A stretch of 15,364 bases of DNA from JAWXUD01 sp044432945 (GTDB taxonomy: Bacteria; Cyanobacteriota; Vampirovibrionia; Gastranaerophilales; Gastranaerophilaceae). The notes below the pieces were generated by a model. That model did no database searches. It was not told the origin of the DNA and saw only the letters and a program-made list of their open reading frames with translations. The stretch covers positions 1 through 15,364 of the forward strand of contig JAWXUD010000035.1 of assembly GCA_044432945.1 (NCBI GenBank), written 5' to 3'. Shown one piece after another: positions 14,619-15,364 of this stretch; within the stretch, counting starts at the first letter, position 1; each line of letters opens with the position of its first letter. The position numbers were made by a program, and so were the translations under genes.

Positions 14619-15224
14619 ATGGAAAACATATTAGAAATTTTAGCAGTATTAATAAGTGCATATATTATAGGTTCAATACCAACTGGCTATATTATAGTAA
14701 AAGCTTTTACATCTCAAGATATACGTAAAATTGGTTCAGGCTCAACTGGAGCAACAAATGTTAAACGTGTCATGGGTAAAAAATGGTTTTTCATTACGTT
14801 GTTACTCGATGCATTTAAAGGTGCGTTGCCAGTAGTTTTGGCAAAAGTTTTCGCAACAGCTTTTGTATCGATTGGTCTGTTGCCAGTTTTGGCTGCGATT
14901 GCCGTTATATTAGGTCATAGCAAATCAATATTTTTGAATTTTACAGGTGGTAAGTCGGTTGCATCAGGTGTCGGAACTATTCTTGCACTAAATTGGCAAG
15001 TTGGTTTGATTATCGCTGGAATTTGGGCGATTGTAACTTTTGCGTCACGCTATGTTTCATTGGGTTCTATTGTTGCACTAGCGATTTCACCTATTTTGAT
15101 GTATTTTATGGGACAACCAATAGCTTACGTTGGATATTGCATTTTAGGAGCTATATATATTATATGGTTGCACCGAGCAAATATTGTTAGATTGATAAAA
15201 GGCGAAGAAAACAAAGTTAGATAA
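14619..15224 (+). CDS. plsY: Glycerol-3-phosphate acyltransferase (acyl-phosphate type)
   Basis: This inner-membrane enzyme transfers an acyl group from acyl-phosphate to glycerol-3-phosphate, giving lysophosphatidate, the first step of membrane phospholipid synthesis. At 201 residues with several helices it has normal length. The three conserved cytoplasmic motifs are present: GSGSTGATN (39-47), GHSKSIFLNFTGGKSVASG (99-117) and HRANIVRLIKGEE (175-187); SRYVSLGS (143-150) is also typical. The wording of the first two motifs is closer to cyanobacterial PlsY than to E. coli or Firmicutes forms as I recall them. AAGGAA lies eight to nine bases before the ATG. No intrinsic terminator is evident after it. 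Confidence 0.97.
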   Translation: MENILEILAVLISAYIIGSIPTGYIIVKAFTSQDIRKIGSGSTGATNVKRVMGKKWFFITLLLDAFKGALPVVLAKVFATAFVSIGLLPVLAAIAVILGHSKSIFLNFTGGKSVASGVGTILALNWQVGLIIAGIWAIVTFASRYVSLGSIVALAISPILMYFMGQPIAYVGYCILGAIYIIWLHRANIVRLIKGEENKVR

Positions 15225-15254
15225 AATCTCCTATGCTCAGATGAGTTCGAGGTC

Positions 15255-15283
15255 TTGAAAAATTTCAAAAAATAAGTTATATT
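15255..15283 (+). promoter_or_regulatory. Candidate promoter for the gene at the right edge
   Basis: TTGAAA (15255-15260), 17 bases, and TATATT (15278-15283) each match five of six consensus bases. Transcription would begin near 15290, followed by GAGGAA at 15301-15306. Confidence 0.6.
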
Positions 15284-15318
15284 AATAACATAATTAAAAT
15301 GAGGAATTAAAAAACAAA

Positions 15319-15364
15319 GTGATAATGGCGAGTTATGAGGATTTACAAATGATTACTGACGCAT
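15319..15364 (+). CDS. Start of a gene cut by the window edge
   Basis: An open frame runs off the edge from GTG 15319 (or ATG 15325): MIMASYEDLQMITDA. GAGGAA (15301-15306) is 12 bases before the GTG and 18 before the ATG, so the GTG is preferred, and a good promoter lies upstream. An in-frame stop at 15295-15297 limits the start to this short region. Only 15 residues are visible, too few to identify it. Confidence 0.45.
   Translation, partial: MIMASYEDLQMITDA

Noticed and set aside
15225..15270. Terminator or tRNA fragment after plsY (short CTCA/TGAG and TTGAAA/TTTCAA pairings, TTCGA)
   Set aside because: The stems are only 4-6 bp with two-base loops and no T-run, no tRNA fold can be drawn, and TTGAAA fits better as a -35 element.

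Overview
The window is AT-rich bacterial chromosome. It most resembles a gut member of the non-photosynthetic Cyanobacteria (Vampirovibrionia/Melainabacteria, order Gastranaerophilales). Three observations support this. PlsY carries the cyanobacterial-style blocks GSGSTGATN and GHSKSIFLNFTGGKS. The 412-residue protein begins MGMAASQARLLSITAR, a start I associate from memory with gut Melainabacteria. The MlaA and TonB-type domains imply a two-membrane envelope. The taxon is an inference; no 16S rRNA gene or other marker is present to confirm it.

Left part, + strand. A gene-free, GC-richer edge (1-150, about 47% GC) with a small G/C hairpin precedes a GltP/DctA-family symporter and ileS, which lie 30 bp apart and are probably one operon closed by a strong terminator (4459-4495). 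A 200-bp control region with helically phased decamers then leads to the 412-residue Cys-free protein. Next is tmk, whose likely promoter overlaps the preceding terminator. tmk ends in a 44-bp perfect palindrome that also serves the convergent minus-strand genes.

Middle. On the minus strand are a DUF378 membrane protein and a 709-residue fusion of an MlaA (outer-membrane phospholipid transport) domain with an alpha/beta-hydrolase. Divergent from the fusion is a + strand thiamine-diphosphate-dependent 2-keto-acid decarboxylase.

Right part. A minus-strand operon runs from about 14525 down to 10961: a von Willebrand A protein with an intact MIDAS, an eight-helix membrane protein with a degenerate FHA-like head, a TonB-C-terminal-like protein, a 45-residue single-helix protein translationally coupled to it, and a tail-anchored zinc-ribbon protein. 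No ExbB/ExbD is beside it. This set is the best candidate here for an undescribed envelope system. Divergent from it, with its own extended -10 promoter, is plsY, followed by a promoter and the first codons of a gene cut by the window edge.

No tRNA, rRNA, CRISPR array, insertion sequence or phage gene was seen. All family assignments rest on motifs read by eye; no database search was run.
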